From contig QEYB01000724.1 of assembly GCA_017562135.1 (NCBI GenBank), positions 1 to 21,821 of the forward strand: a stretch of DNA of 21,821 nucleotides. The letters run 5' to 3'. The translations under genes and the position numbers were made by a program. This DNA is from Dipylidium caninum. Its lineage: Eukaryota; Platyhelminthes; Cestoda; Cyclophyllidea; Dipylidiidae. Below the pieces are notes generated by a model. That model was not told the origin of the DNA. It was given only the letters and a program-made list of their open reading frames with translations, and did no database searches. Each line of letters opens with the position of its first letter. The stretch's first letter is position 1. Of this stretch, positions 8,921-18,024 are shown piece after piece.

Positions 8921-9160
8921 TTGCAATGAGACTGCGACGACCAGCCAAAACCAACCGAATTCGCCCATCAGAAAGGCGGGTGTAATGCCAGCAATCGACG
9001 TGAGCAGTGCCGCTCTCTCGGTGCGTGTGCGATTGCACGCAGAGCAGAATGGCAAGACAATTTGGGGCCAAGTGGCGTGGCGCATCCGAGGCCGGAAGAA
9101 CAACTTGAAGGGGGTGAATGAATGACCACGGGCGAACCTCCTGTCTGCCGCGGCAAGGGG
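8921..9160 (-). CDS. Candidate internal exon, minus strand, unidentified
   Basis: This 240-base exon runs from an acceptor TTTACTGCAG (its AG at 9162-9161) to a donor GCAA|GTTAGT (donor 8920-8915). In the phase matching the candidate at 9269-9516 it is open throughout, 79 whole codons, with IHPLQVVLPASDAPRHLAPN and DCWHYTRLSDGRIRLVLAG within. The other two minus frames are also largely open; one of them gives a striking hydrophobic segment (GEFGWFWLVVAVSLQ), so the true phase is uncertain. Family unknown. All three frames being open means openness alone is weak evidence. Confidence 0.2.
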
Positions 9161-9268
9161 CTGCAGTAAATCACACCTCGGCCTGCGCGACTTCTCACCA
9201 AAGTGGGTGGGCCATCGCTCGATGCTTCCCACTTTCCTCCGCCTCTTGCATCGTCCCGCAAAAAATAC

Positions 9269-9516
9269 CTTCGCGACAGATAGGAACAAGTTGGAGAGAG
9301 CAGTGAAGGCGCTCCCCCTTTCCCTGCTCTCTCTCTTCCACTTCCATCCCTCCTCCTCCTGCTCCTGCTCCTCCGGCTAATCCTCCTCCTTGGACGCCAG
9401 TCGGCGTCAAGAGCGATTCACCGAACGATGCGTGCGGGCCACACACGCACGCAGCATTTGCGCAGTGGTAGCCAAACTCGGAGGCACCTTGTTTGCTGCC
9501 CACGAGAAAGTGTATC
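9269..9516 (-). CDS. Candidate internal exon, minus strand, Cys- and Gly-rich, unidentified
   Basis: The acceptor is unusually good: a TTACTAAACTTG branch-like motif, then CTCCTCCATCTCAG ending at 9517. The donor is GAAG|GTATTT (9268 downward). Between them 82 codons are open in only one frame. The product begins IHFLVGSKQGASEFG, has a cysteine cluster (CANAACVCG), a glycine run caused by a GGA-rich repeat, then an acidic stretch and LHCSLQLVPICRE. The exon ends in phase 1 and joins the candidate at 8921-9160 across a 108-base intron. No family is recognised. The glycine run shows that part of the exon is low-complexity repeat. Confidence 0.22.
9312..9391 (+). repeat. Pyrimidine-rich tract with TCC/CTC triplets
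   Basis: The plus strand is C/T-rich with imperfect TCC triplet runs at about 9347-9372 and 9380-9391. It lies inside the minus-strand exon candidate and encodes its glycine run there. Confidence 0.8.
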
Positions 9517-9690
9517 CTGAGATGGAGGAGGGTGATGTTGAGAAACAAGTTTAGTAAGGTGGCCAACCCTCAGACCGCATGGCCAGCGTCTGGTTGCCCC
9601 GAGGGAGGCAGAAAGTCGCGTGCAAGTAGGGGCGGTTTGGGCCGGCATCTGCCTCCTCCCTCGCCACCCGCTTTCGGGTGGACAGCGTGA

Positions 9691-10572
9691 GGCCTCCAGC
9701 CCTCGTGTGAAGACGACGTAACGCTGCTCTCTCTCTCCCTCGACGAAGCAGCTACGCCAACGAACGCCCCACTCGTCTGCGACTCCGGCCTCCAACGGGG
9801 ACGGTGCGCGTCCTCCCAGTGGACATCCCCGTGCCAGCGGCAACGCGGACTCGACCTGCCTCCCCTCCGCCGGCGGCCAACTCGCGGTTCGTCCATTCGC
9901 ACTTCCCATTGTGTCCTTTTCTGCCTTTCTGCTTTATGCCTTCTGTGTGTCGCCGTGCTGCCCACGTCTGGCGGGTCTCGTCTTCCAAGTGTCCCATGGA
10001 GGCACCATCCGTGTTGCACGTGTGCTGAGAGGCTGGCGGAGGTAAAGGCTTCGCGAGACTCCCTCGATTCCCTCTGGCCTCTCTTCAAACCACCTTTGTG
10101 GCGAACTTCGAGTCGCCAAAAGTCAGGCACTCTCGCAATCTCTGTGCGGAGCGTCGTTGGAGGATTGACGTTGGCCACATTCGCTCGCGCCTCATCGATT
10201 GAGGCGAGCGTAGCGATGCCCTCCGAACTCTCACGACTCGACGGCGCCTCCCGTGTCGCTGAGCACTCCATTGGGACGGGGAGGAAAATCCTCCTCCACC
10301 GCCTCGCGGACAGGCGGAAAATGCCGGTCTGGTCGAGAGATCGTCACAAATCCTTTTACACTCGAAACGAGCGTCTTCACCCTCGTCCCTTCCCATTTTG
10401 GCCCAACGTGCATAACACGCTTTCAGTTCACTTTAATGCCACGCGGTCTCAACTCAAAGAGCGCGCCCTGAACATTCAGACCGCTTGCCTTCTCCTTTGC
10501 TATTTGCCAGATTTGAGGATTAAATGGGTTAATGGTCAGCTGTGGTCAGCGGCTCGACTTCGAGGCAAGTGA
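9691..10572 (+). CDS. Long open frame without an obvious start, hydrophobic Cys-rich segment
   Basis: The frame is open from just after TGA 9688-9690 to TGA 10570-10572, 293 codons. Around residue 75 there is a compact hydrophobic, cysteine-rich run (CVLFCLSALCLLCVAVL) that could be a signal anchor. The later part is basic with mixed composition (LHRLADRRKMPVWSRDRHKS, then LNIQTACLLLCYLP). No ATG opens the frame before that segment, so an upstream exon would be needed. A minus frame of 233 codons (9570-10271) overlaps it. No domain is recognised. It could be chance: four other frames of 250 or more codons in this window look non-coding. Confidence 0.15.
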   Translation, partial: GLQPSCEDDVTLLSLSLDEAATPTNAPLVCDSGLQRGRCASSQWTSPCQRQRGLDLPPLRRRPTRGSSIRTSHCVLFCLSALCLLCVAVLPTSGGSRLPSVPWRHHPCCTCAERLAEVKASRDSLDSLWPLFKPPLWRTSSRQKSGTLAISVRSVVGGLTLATFARASSIEASVAMPSELSRLDGASRVAEHSIGTGRKILLHRLADRRKMPVWSRDRHKSFYTRNERLHPRPFPFWPNVHNTLSVHFNATRSQLKERALNIQTACLLLCYLPDLRIKWVNGQLWSAARLRGK

Positions 10573-10589
10573 ATAACACGCAGAAATGA

Positions 10590-10679
10590 CAGGAGGCAGG
10601 AGGACGAGGAGGGCGAGAGAGGGTCGAGGAGGGCGAGAGGGCGAGGGGGCGAGGAGGGCGAGGAGGAGAAGAGGGGAGA
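10590..10679 (+). repeat. Purine-rich minisatellite-like GAGGAGGGC array
   Basis: The tract is almost pure G/A with C punctuation. CGAGGAGGGCGAG recurs at 10605, 10625 and 10650, the first two exactly 20 bases apart. It is a degenerate minisatellite. Confidence 0.85.
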
Positions 10680-11482
10680 TTGCGCGACACGCAGGGATGA
10701 GAAACGACGTTGAGGTGGCCACGCGATTTCGGTGGCGCGATACAGATCTTTACTTGTGGGGGCGCTGTGATTGAGTGGTGTTGGGAACTCACTGCGCACA
10801 CCGAAGCGGGTTGCACGAGAGACACCACTCCACCGACCCCCACTACACTCGCGTCCGGACAGTGGTCCGAGAAGAGGATGCTTCTGCAGAACAGTGGATG
10901 CCTTCGGCGCCCTCGTCGGAGTGCAACCACGAGTGGCGGACTCGGAGAGAAGGGCGCCCCACGGGAAATGACGTACGAAGTGTGCTCCAACTGTCACCCT
11001 CAAGGTGTTCCTTTCTCTCCTTCAGGCAACACGAGCAGCGTCAACGCAGCGGCCAATCACTTGCTGATATTCACTTGTCGGCTGAAGCAGGAGTTTCCCC
11101 TCCCCACGAATTTGGGAAGGAGTACATGCACCGCGTAAGTGGGAGACTTGGCTTCCGGTGCAATCGTCAACCACCGATGCCTCACCCGAAATCTATGTTG
11201 GCCCACTGACTGCGTCGAACGATGTGCACACTTTGTCGTGGTGAGGTTTCGTGGCCCGAAACTCCTCCACCCCCATGTTCAGAGAAAGAGAACGGACTTT
11301 CCAGAATTGGGCTCTGTTTCACTGGCCGCCGCCGCGATGGTACGACGAATGGGCGCCCTGAAGGAATGTTGGCTCCTCCACGCTTGTTCACTCCAAACGC
11401 GCGCTCTTTTGAGAGCCAGTCTCCTACTCTCCACCAAGGCAAATGCTGTCTCGACTCCTCTTTGTCCATGAGAGGCGCGAGC
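10680..11482. other. Stretch without a supportable gene
   Basis: Frames of 60 to 174 codons overlap on both strands (plus 10710-11138, plus 10775-11209, minus 11182-11706). Their products are R/P/S/H-rich and lack motifs. No strong paired splice sites were found. Confidence 0.45.
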
Positions 11483-11508
11483 GGAGGCGGAGGCGAGGCG
11501 GAGGCGGA
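11483..11508 (+). repeat. GGAGGC tandem hexamer tract
   Basis: About four GGAGGC/GCGAGG-type units in a row, purine-rich with C. Simple repeat. Confidence 0.75.
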
Positions 11509-11605
11509 GAACAGTGCAGTGGGTCGGCGTCGGTCTCGCGAGGGCTGCAGTGGGAAAGGCAGGCGAGGCCATTTGCCCTCGTCTCCTCCGCCCACGGCAA
11601 CGCAA

Positions 11606-11625
11606 CGCCACGCCACGCCACGCCG
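11606..11625 (+). repeat. Tandem pentamer CGCCA x3 plus one variant
   Basis: CGCCA is repeated at 11606, 11611 and 11616, followed by CGCCG at 11621. Short tandem repeat. Confidence 0.8.
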
Positions 11626-11736
11626 CTTAACCCCCGACTTCCACCGCGTCGTGGTGGCGCAGCGAAGATGCTCCCGCGCACCAGGACAACGGACACGAGG
11701 CTGCAATTAAAGGACCGTAAAGGCCACCGTTTGCTG

Positions 11737-11906
11737 TCCTACTCTTCCTCCTCTCTCTTCTCTTCTCTGCTCTCCTCTCTCTTCTTTCCCCTCCTCTCTT
11801 CCCTTCTCTTCTCTTCTCGTTCTCTCCCCCTCTCCTCCTCACCTCCTCAGCCTCCTCCCCTCATCCCCTCATCCCTCTCATCCGCTCCTGCACCTCCCAC
11901 CCCACA
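11737..11906 (+). repeat. Long polypyrimidine tract, about 170 bases
   Basis: C and T dominate the plus strand. Uninterrupted pyrimidine blocks are 11742-11768, 11770-11818 and 11820-11840. The later part is CTCC/CATCC-rich. Mirror-like polypyrimidine DNA of this length can adopt triplex (H-DNA) structures and is a known polymerase obstacle; that is inferred from composition. A plus frame (11443-11919) crosses it and yields only serine/leucine/proline runs, so it is not called coding. Confidence 0.9.
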
Positions 11907-11921
11907 ACTTCTCTTGTAAAG

Positions 11922-11966
11922 CGTGTTTGTGTGTACGTGTGTGTGTGTGTGTGTGTGTGTGTTGTG
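11922..11966 (+). repeat. (GT)n microsatellite with a perfect (GT)13 core
   Basis: The perfect (GT)13 lies at 11937-11962, with degenerate GT flanks. It is alternating purine-pyrimidine DNA, potentially Z-forming, and directly follows the polypyrimidine tract. Confidence 0.95.
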
Positions 11967-12249
11967 GCACATCAAAACTCGACGGCACCTTTGAACTCCG
12001 CACTTAACTTTACCACAGTCCAAAGTGCGTTTATTATTGTCCTTGTTGGCGTTCGAATTTGTCCGCCTCCACGTCGCCCACGTCCCGTCCCACGTTGCTC
12101 CGCCTCCTCCATCTTTAAAATTGGGCGTTCTCTCGAATAGCGCGGTTTCATGGGGCGAGGAGTGTGAAAGCGCTGCGCTCGTTTCCTCCCTTTTGGTTAA
12201 GACGTGGTGATTGGGAGAAAAGGAGGGCCACTTTGAAGTAGGCCAGAAA
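11967..12249. other. Spacer without a supportable gene
   Basis: A short stretch between two microsatellites. Two plus frames of 61 to 69 codons overlap and have no recognisable content. Confidence 0.5.
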
Positions 12250-12312
12250 CGCGCGCGCGCGCGAGAGAGAGAGCAGATGACAGAGAGAGGAAGAGAGAGA
12301 GAGAGAGAGAGA
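12250..12312 (+). repeat. Compound microsatellite (CG)7-(GA)n
   Basis: (CG)7 at 12250-12263 runs directly into GA repeats, then a short break and a second perfect AG block at 12292-12312. The CG part is a strong Z-DNA candidate by composition. Confidence 0.95.
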
Positions 12313-13042
12313 TGCTAGGCACTGAAATACGTGAACGCCGTCTTTTCTTCCTCCTCATATGCCAACCAATCTATCGCCTGCTACCACGGTAGAGATTCTT
12401 CGTCTTCACCAAACGGTGCCAAGGCCAGCCGACTGGCCTCCACACTCAAGAGGGCGCACGAACACTCGTACACGGACAGGCTGGGAGTCAGACCACAAGC
12501 CACCGGGCGAGACAGTGCGTGGCTGCAGTGGCGGCAGGGTTGTGAGGAAGAGGGGACTCTGCAAGAAGGGTGCCATGCCATGCATGCCATGCCAGCAGGC
12601 CAGGCCAGACCACACGGAGGACAACATGCCCTCGAGACAGGCAGATGTCTCTGGGCCACTTGAAGCCACTTGGTAAGGCACTCGAAGGCCCACCGAAAGC
12701 CCCGCATCGAGGAGACGCGGTCTGCTTCCCTCACCTCCATCTCCCAACGACGGAAGGGGATGGGAGAGAGAAGAACTCACGAAGAGCGTTTGCAGACGAA
12801 GCAGACAGGCGGAGGCGGGTGGCCATTCCAGCGCCAAAATCCGCTCGATCGCATGCGACGGCGGTTTCGCAGTGCCTGGTGGAGGCGGATGGACGCAGCG
12901 GAACCAGGCTAAGACGTCCAGCCTTTCCGCGAGGCTCTCCGTCATCGTTGCCACACACCGTCGTCCGCGTTTCACTGCACACAGAAGTCCGTCGTCCCGA
13001 CGACTGTGCAGGAGGAGAAAGCGAGTGGCAGAGAAAGAGGAA
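12313..13042. other. Stretch without a supportable gene
   Basis: Several frames overlap on both strands (minus 12406-12975, minus 12381-12740, plus 12331-12663). A CATGC-type pentamer repeat lies at 12571-12594, including TGCATGC at 12581-12587. A 10-bp palindrome TCGCATGCGA is at 12849-12858. No convincing exon. Confidence 0.45.
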
Positions 13043-13088
13043 GTGTGTGTGTGTGTGTGTGTGTGATCGAGAGAGAGAGAGAGAGAGA
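13043..13088 (+). repeat. Compound microsatellite (GT)11-GATC-(GA)10
   Basis: (GT)11 at 13043-13064, then GATC, then (GA)10 at 13069-13088. A plus frame of 315 codons crosses it and translates to Cys-Val and Arg-Glu dipeptide runs, a hallmark of a spurious frame. Confidence 0.95.
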
Positions 13089-13129
13089 AAGAGGCAGAAG
13101 AAAAGCTACAACTCTGCTCTCCTCTATCG

Positions 13130-13149
13130 CCACCACCACCACCACCACC
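13130..13149 (+). repeat. (CCA)6 trinucleotide repeat
   Basis: Six CCA units plus CC, followed by GCCGC. In one frame it encodes a histidine run. Confidence 0.9.
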
Positions 13150-14782
13150 GCCGCTCTAGTCTCTCCACTCTCCGTGCCACAGGTAGCGGGCGGTGTTGTG
13201 TCATCAATAGGTTGAGAAGAATTCGGTGCACGGCCTTCTGCGCCGCGAGTGGGTGGTGCATCGCGGTTTCGTCGTTCGCGCAGAGCACCTGCGTGACGAG
13301 GATGGCGACAAGACGAACCGAAGTAGTCGTACGATTGCCCAGTCTTTCGCGGTTTGCAGGGGAATCCACGGTCTGCTTGCACCCCGTGCTTCTGCGCCTC
13401 CATTCCGAATGGCGATTCACGACTTGTCCCGAAACTCCTGACAACATGTCTCTGCGTCAAACGAAAAGAATGCCCTCTCCTTCCCTCCGCACACCCCGTC
13501 CCGTGTGTGCAAGTTGACTTGAGGGACGGCGCTGTCCGAGAGGAGGGGTGCTTCTGTGTCACTCGGTGAAGATGGACGGGGACAGTTGGTGGCCACACTC
13601 GGACGAATGCGGACATTCGGGAGTGGCAGCTTCTCTGCCGCCCCACTCCGCCTCCACGCAGCCTCCACCGCAGCCTCCACCTCCACTTCTGCTACCCTTC
13701 ATTCAATGACAAGGTCGACTAAGTGGCTGTCGGCTGAACTTGCCCACCTGCCCGCTTTACGCGACTGCCTCCCCTGGGAACCCCTCCCCAGGCTCCCTGC
13801 AGTCGGGAGGTATGGGTGGTTGGCCTCAGACCGACCAGCGCCCTTCCCCTTAAACACCCTCATCTCCCTCCCCCTCTCTCCCCCCCTCCGCACATCCATT
13901 GCCCCGTCCACTCGCCTGGGCGGACAATCACTCTCTCCGAGGGTCACTCGTCCACGCTGATTGGCAAATTGTCATTGTTTCACGTCGACCTGTCACGCAC
14001 CAACCTCCCTCCTCGGGCGTGGCGAGGCAGTGAACCTCCTGCTGGTGCGCATCGCCACAAGAGGCGCCTCTCGTGGGAGGTGCAGTCGCTATGCTGACCG
14101 AAGGCGTCAGGAAGGCGTCACTCTGAGTTTGGCCAATTTGCGGCAGTTCTTCTGATCTGCTGACAGCTCGCCAGTCGACACGCCACAGTCGCCGGCCTGC
14201 TGATGCAGACGTAGAAGTACAACTTCCTCGTTTACTGCCTCCTCCCAACGCTGTTGTCTCACCAGACTTCGTGAAGGCGGCGCCTCTCACTCGGTGCGCA
14301 TTCCCACCGCTGCCATCGTTAAACTCGATCCCAGGGGACGTGGAAGATATTTTTCGCTGTGTGGCGTACTTAGCTTCGGCCGTTATAGTCGGAGGCGCAA
14401 ACTACGCGAAGGGTGTTACGGAAACAATGACAAAAGCAGGAGTCTCTTAATTTTTACACATCACCATTCTTTGAATTGGAAAAAAAGCGGTGTCTCCATC
14501 GGCCCGCAACAGAGAATGGCTGAGGTCATCGAGACGAGCGGTTTTGATCTGACAGGCTTGTCGTTAAAAACAGGCTTTTGAGGTAGTTGGCGCGAGGGCA
14601 TTGGACACGAGGCGGGCGGAGCCCCTTGTCGCCGCAGAAGGCGCAACGAGACAGCGGTAAGGCGTCGTGGCCGATTCCCCTCGGCCTCATGGCGCCTATT
14701 CCGTACTCTGATTTTCCGCTCGGTGCACAGTTTCCTCCCGTTTATCTTTCACGCTGCTCTCCTCCACCCCGCCAGGGAGGCC
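13150..14782. other. Stretch without a supportable gene
   Basis: Frames on both strands (for example minus 12972-13646, plus 13556-13960, minus 13928-14290) have no domain. GCCTCCAC recurs at 13650, 13661 and 13673. From 14440 to 14480 the DNA is A+T-richer. No paired splice signals or RNA genes were seen. Confidence 0.45.
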
Positions 14783-15007
14783 ATGCTGCCAGTAGCAGCA
14801 GCAGCAGCAGCAGCAGTTTGTCTTGGAGCGGCAGCGCCCACGTCCACTTCCGGTGCTTTCATGTTGCCACTCACCACTGAGCCCTCCTCTCGGTCCTTTT
14901 ATCCATGGGAGAAAGTTAGGCAAGTGTTTGGAGGCGATAGCAAAGTCTGTGGATTTATTTTCTCCGCTCACTGCCGCGAGGTCCCCAGGCCTGTAACCGA
15001 GCTCTGA
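14783..15007 (+). CDS. Small open frame with poly-alanine N-terminus, unidentified
   Basis: An ATG at 14783 with G at -3 opens 74 residues to TGA 15005-15007. The first 20 or so (MLPVAAAAAAAVCLGAAAP) resemble a signal peptide: short start, hydrophobic alanine core, then a polar region. But the alanine run is just the (AGC)7 repeat read in this frame. The remainder (SRSFYPWEKVRQVFGGDSKV, then CGFIFSAHCREVPRP) has a balanced composition. The frame is open upstream to 14723. Another plus frame over the same DNA reads poly-serine. It may be a small secreted protein, an exon, or a repeat-driven artefact. Confidence 0.18.
   Translation: MLPVAAAAAAAVCLGAAAPTSTSGAFMLPLTTEPSSRSFYPWEKVRQVFGGDSKVCGFIFSAHCREVPRPVTEL
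14794..14816 (+). repeat. (AGC)7 trinucleotide repeat
   Basis: Seven AGC units plus AG. It reads as alanine, serine or glutamine depending on frame. Confidence 0.92.
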
Positions 15008-17902
15008 GCGGACGACTTTGCTGCCTCACCGCCAGACGTCCCTCATTTCGTCCGCCGGTCGGCTCCAGGTTCGTCTGTGGCTAAACGGGCTCAAAGAGGA
15101 ATCGCCAATGTCTCGGAGAGCCAGTAGGGTTCATTCTGAGTGAAGTGAGGCCTCCTCAACTAGCCTGCCAACGACTAATTCCGCCCTGTGTGTCTGTCGT
15201 TCATCAATTCACTCTTTAAACCACTTTTTCGCTGGAATAGCCGTACTTTACTGCAGCTGGACGGGCCTATCGGGTAGAGACGACGAGTCCAGTTTCAAAC
15301 TGTCGGAAACGGTGGACAACTATCGCGTTCGGAGGCGGATGCAGCTACTTAATTCCGTTTTTTTAGGAAATCCACTATGCCCGCGTTGTGGCAAGGAAAA
15401 ACACACACAAGGAGGCGGTTCATCCAAATCACCCTGTAGCGACCTCACCAGTCTTTCCTGCTGAACAGGATCCGCCAGGTGAGAGAGCGCAGGCGACTGA
15501 TCCTCCAGATCAACTTAAAACAGCTTAGTGAACGCCTCGGGTCGGGGGAGTTCTCGACACACGCCGTCAAAGGAAACAGAGCATTCCGTGAGACAGCGGC
15601 TGGAGCAAACTGAAAGCCTCCGGGGGGCGGATATTTTGCAAGGAGGCGCAACTCGAAGCTCAATTACGATCAGCGAAAGAGAGGCGCTTGTGCTTCCCTG
15701 ATGCATGATGGCAGCCCTAGAAGTCCCAGTGGTGACTAACCACGACTCTCCATGGCTTGGTTGCAGGCTGTTGCGTCTCCTCGACTCGACGTGGTCTTGT
15801 CCTCCCAGCCGAGATCTACGGCAACCCCTGAGGATCAAGTGTAAGGCTCTTCTCCGTCGTGGATGTCACCGGGCACTGATGCATCCCTTTCGGGAACAGA
15901 CTCATCCACCTGCGCTCTTGGACCTCGAGGAGGAACCCGCGGTGTTCCTCGGAACTCCACGGAGGCGGGAGTTACCTCTACGCTAGGTGACAAGCCATCA
16001 TCCCCGAAGGGTTTACCGTGAACTTGCCTGGGAGGGCAAGACCAGTCGACGGCGGTGCGACAGTGCCGAGGGCACAAACATCGCGAGGAACTGATAGAGG
16101 AGCGCATCCCCATGTCCGCGATCGTCCTCTCCGTCACCTTGCCGTATCGCCTTTAGGTTCTGGGAGACACCCAAATTTCTGCACCGATTCTACGGTCTTC
16201 TTCAGTAAGGCACCAATTGAGCAAGTTTTCCCGCCACAGTCGTGACCCGATGCGACATTAGGCGATCAAAGCTGAGTTATCCAGTCGGAGAGACTCCAAC
16301 GCACACTTTCACATCTTCCTGGCATTCAGGAAAGGCAAAAGGGCAGTTGGTAGGGATGAAGAGAAATGCTTGTCACTGCCACGATGTCACCTAACCTAAC
16401 GCCCGGCCGGTGGGAAGTGGAGGAAGGCAAAAAGCTTTCAGTAGGTGACCAACAAGAGGCAGATAAAAGCAATTTTTGGGGAGTGGCTCTTCTCCGACCA
16501 CGCCAACACACTTGGGCAGAATCTAAGCCTGCCTTGACTGGAGGTGCTTCAGTTGTCGGCCCGAGAAAGGAACTCGAAGAGGCGAAGGGCCCGTTTCTCC
16601 CCTCCAATCAGGAGCACGTTTACCCCGGAGCCTTTAGGAGGGAGGAGAAGAAGAACGGGGATCATACAACCACGCGGGAAGAAGAGAAGTCGCTGGGCAC
16701 CCCTCCTTCATTCGGCCGTGCTTTTGTCACACTTGAAGTGTCCGTGATTCCACAAATCGTTGCGATTGCGGATCATCGCGAGGTGGAGGAGGTGGCCCGG
16801 GTAGGGGAGATCATGTGAAAACTTCACAGCCTATCTCCTCACTCCACACGGAGATTTATCGCTACTTCCGTTGCCTCGCCTCTAATGGCGGTAGTCGTGA
16901 AAACTTAGCCGCTTTCTCGGTGAAACCCGGATTCTTGCGCCTCCGTCCTGGGCGGATTCTCAGCTCTCCTCGCCCGCCGACGCGGCGATTAAAACGCCCA
17001 TTTGAGGCGCCAGGGCGCGGGACTGTGGAGAAATTAGGAAGATGAGCCTCCACATCGCTGGAGGCCTCGTCATCAGCGTAGACGCCACCTATTCCTTCCA
17101 ATGAGCGGTGGACCGCGGACCAGCAACGTCTGCACTGAGGTGGACGAGGAACAAGTCGAAATCTTGTAAGGATCTCTCCGCGCTGACGTCCGCCCCTCAC
17201 TGCTCGGGTCTTTCGACGAATTTCAGTGCGCCTTCTGGTTTTCATCTTCAACCTGGTCAGTGAGACGAAGGTCTAATGAATACACTTGGTGAAATAGACG
17301 CTCCTCGAATGTGGTGGTTGATAAAGCTCGGGTTTAAGTTGCCCGAATTCTTATTCGCCCTTCTCGACCGCGAATACAAAGCCGAGGAAGTTTGTACACT
17401 CGACTCAATCGTGAGATCGGAGAGATTTCGTGGGTGGTGAAGCGTGTGTTCGAAGGTGATGCGCTTGCGATAAGCTCGTCTAAAATCTTCTCTTCAGGAG
17501 GTCTAAATCCACCACTGCCGGAGCCCTGGCCGACCGTGTGGACGTCGCCTCTGCCATCCCCTTCACTTCTCCCAGTGAGTGGAAGACTGCGAACGACCAT
17601 CAGCTGTGCTGGTCTTCCAACTCCTCACCACTCCGTCTCCGGAAGGGTGGAGGCGGACGAGGAATAAGACAATGCCTTGTGAGGGTCCACGGCAGGATGG
17701 GGAGACTTTGAACTGATCGAGAGGCGGGTGTAGCTGAAGTCACCGACTCTCCACTCGGGATCGGGCGGAGCAAAGTCGGCCGGCGTCGGGATTGTCGATG
17801 ACCTCCAGGCCGATTCCTCGGCCGGCCAACCCAGTTCTCACATCGGAGAATTTTTAAAGCGAGAATCCGCAATTTATGCGAACTCTACACGCGTCTACGA
17901 TT
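15008..17902. other. Long stretch without a supportable gene
   Basis: This is the emptiest part of the window. The 15010-15440 segment has no frame of 60 codons or more. Later frames (plus 15705-15986, minus 15835-16137, plus 16366-16818, minus 16862-17251) have no recognisable domain and overlap opposing frames. A small hairpin CTTGCC/GGCAAG lies at 16023-16040. No microsatellite, tRNA-like B box or strong acceptor tract was found. Confidence 0.5.
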
Positions 17903-17913
17903 AACATGGCGGC
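17903..17913 (+). promoter_or_regulatory. YY1-like element AACATGGCGGC at a candidate start codon
   Basis: This is an exact AANATGGCGGC match whose ATG (17906) has near-ideal translation context and opens a frame with a plausible organelle-targeting N-terminus. A TTTTTAAAG stretch lies about 55 bases upstream. In animals, elements of this type commonly overlap the first codons of housekeeping and mitochondrial-protein genes. Confidence 0.4.
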
Positions 17914-17998
17914 AGTGCGAAGTGGTGGTGCACTTCTGCCGGCGATTTTAGCAGCACCCTTCACAGCCGGAGTGGACCGACTGATCAGTCGCCTGGAA
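17906..17998 (+). CDS. Candidate first exon, possible targeting presequence
   Basis: The exon encodes 31 residues from ATG 17906, with MAAVRSGGALLPAILAAP at the start and VDRLISRLE at the end, just before a donor-like GAA|GTAAAG (17999-18004). The N-terminus lacks acidic residues at first, has arginine, alanine and leucine, and could be a mitochondrial presequence. The frame itself continues open to 18187 if unspliced. To reach the more protein-like frame at 18025 an intron of only 26 bases is needed, known in some flatworm genes but otherwise unusually short. It is part of the 17906-18730 model. Confidence 0.3.
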
Positions 17999-18024
17999 GT
18001 AAAGAGATCTCGTCGGTGGCAAAG

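Noticed and set aside
8411..9289. 292-codon minus-strand frame with membrane-like segments
   Set aside because: Its C-terminal third is the complement of the GAGAC/GA repeat tract, and all three minus frames are open in much of the region. Only the splice-supported sub-segment is kept, in another phase.
11443..11919. 158-codon plus-strand frame
   Set aside because: Its second half is the polypyrimidine tract translated as Ser/Leu/Pro.
12570..13517. 315-codon plus-strand frame
   Set aside because: Runs straight through (GT)11, (GA)10 and (CCA)6, giving Cys-Val, Arg-Glu and His runs; almost certainly spurious.
16390..16400. CCTAACCTAAC, telomere-like
   Set aside because: Only two units; far too short to call an interstitial telomeric repeat.
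17069..17080. YADD on the minus strand, as in reverse transcriptase active sites
   Set aside because: The surrounding residues lack the hydrophobic strands and other conserved blocks of reverse transcriptases; a four-residue match is expected by chance.
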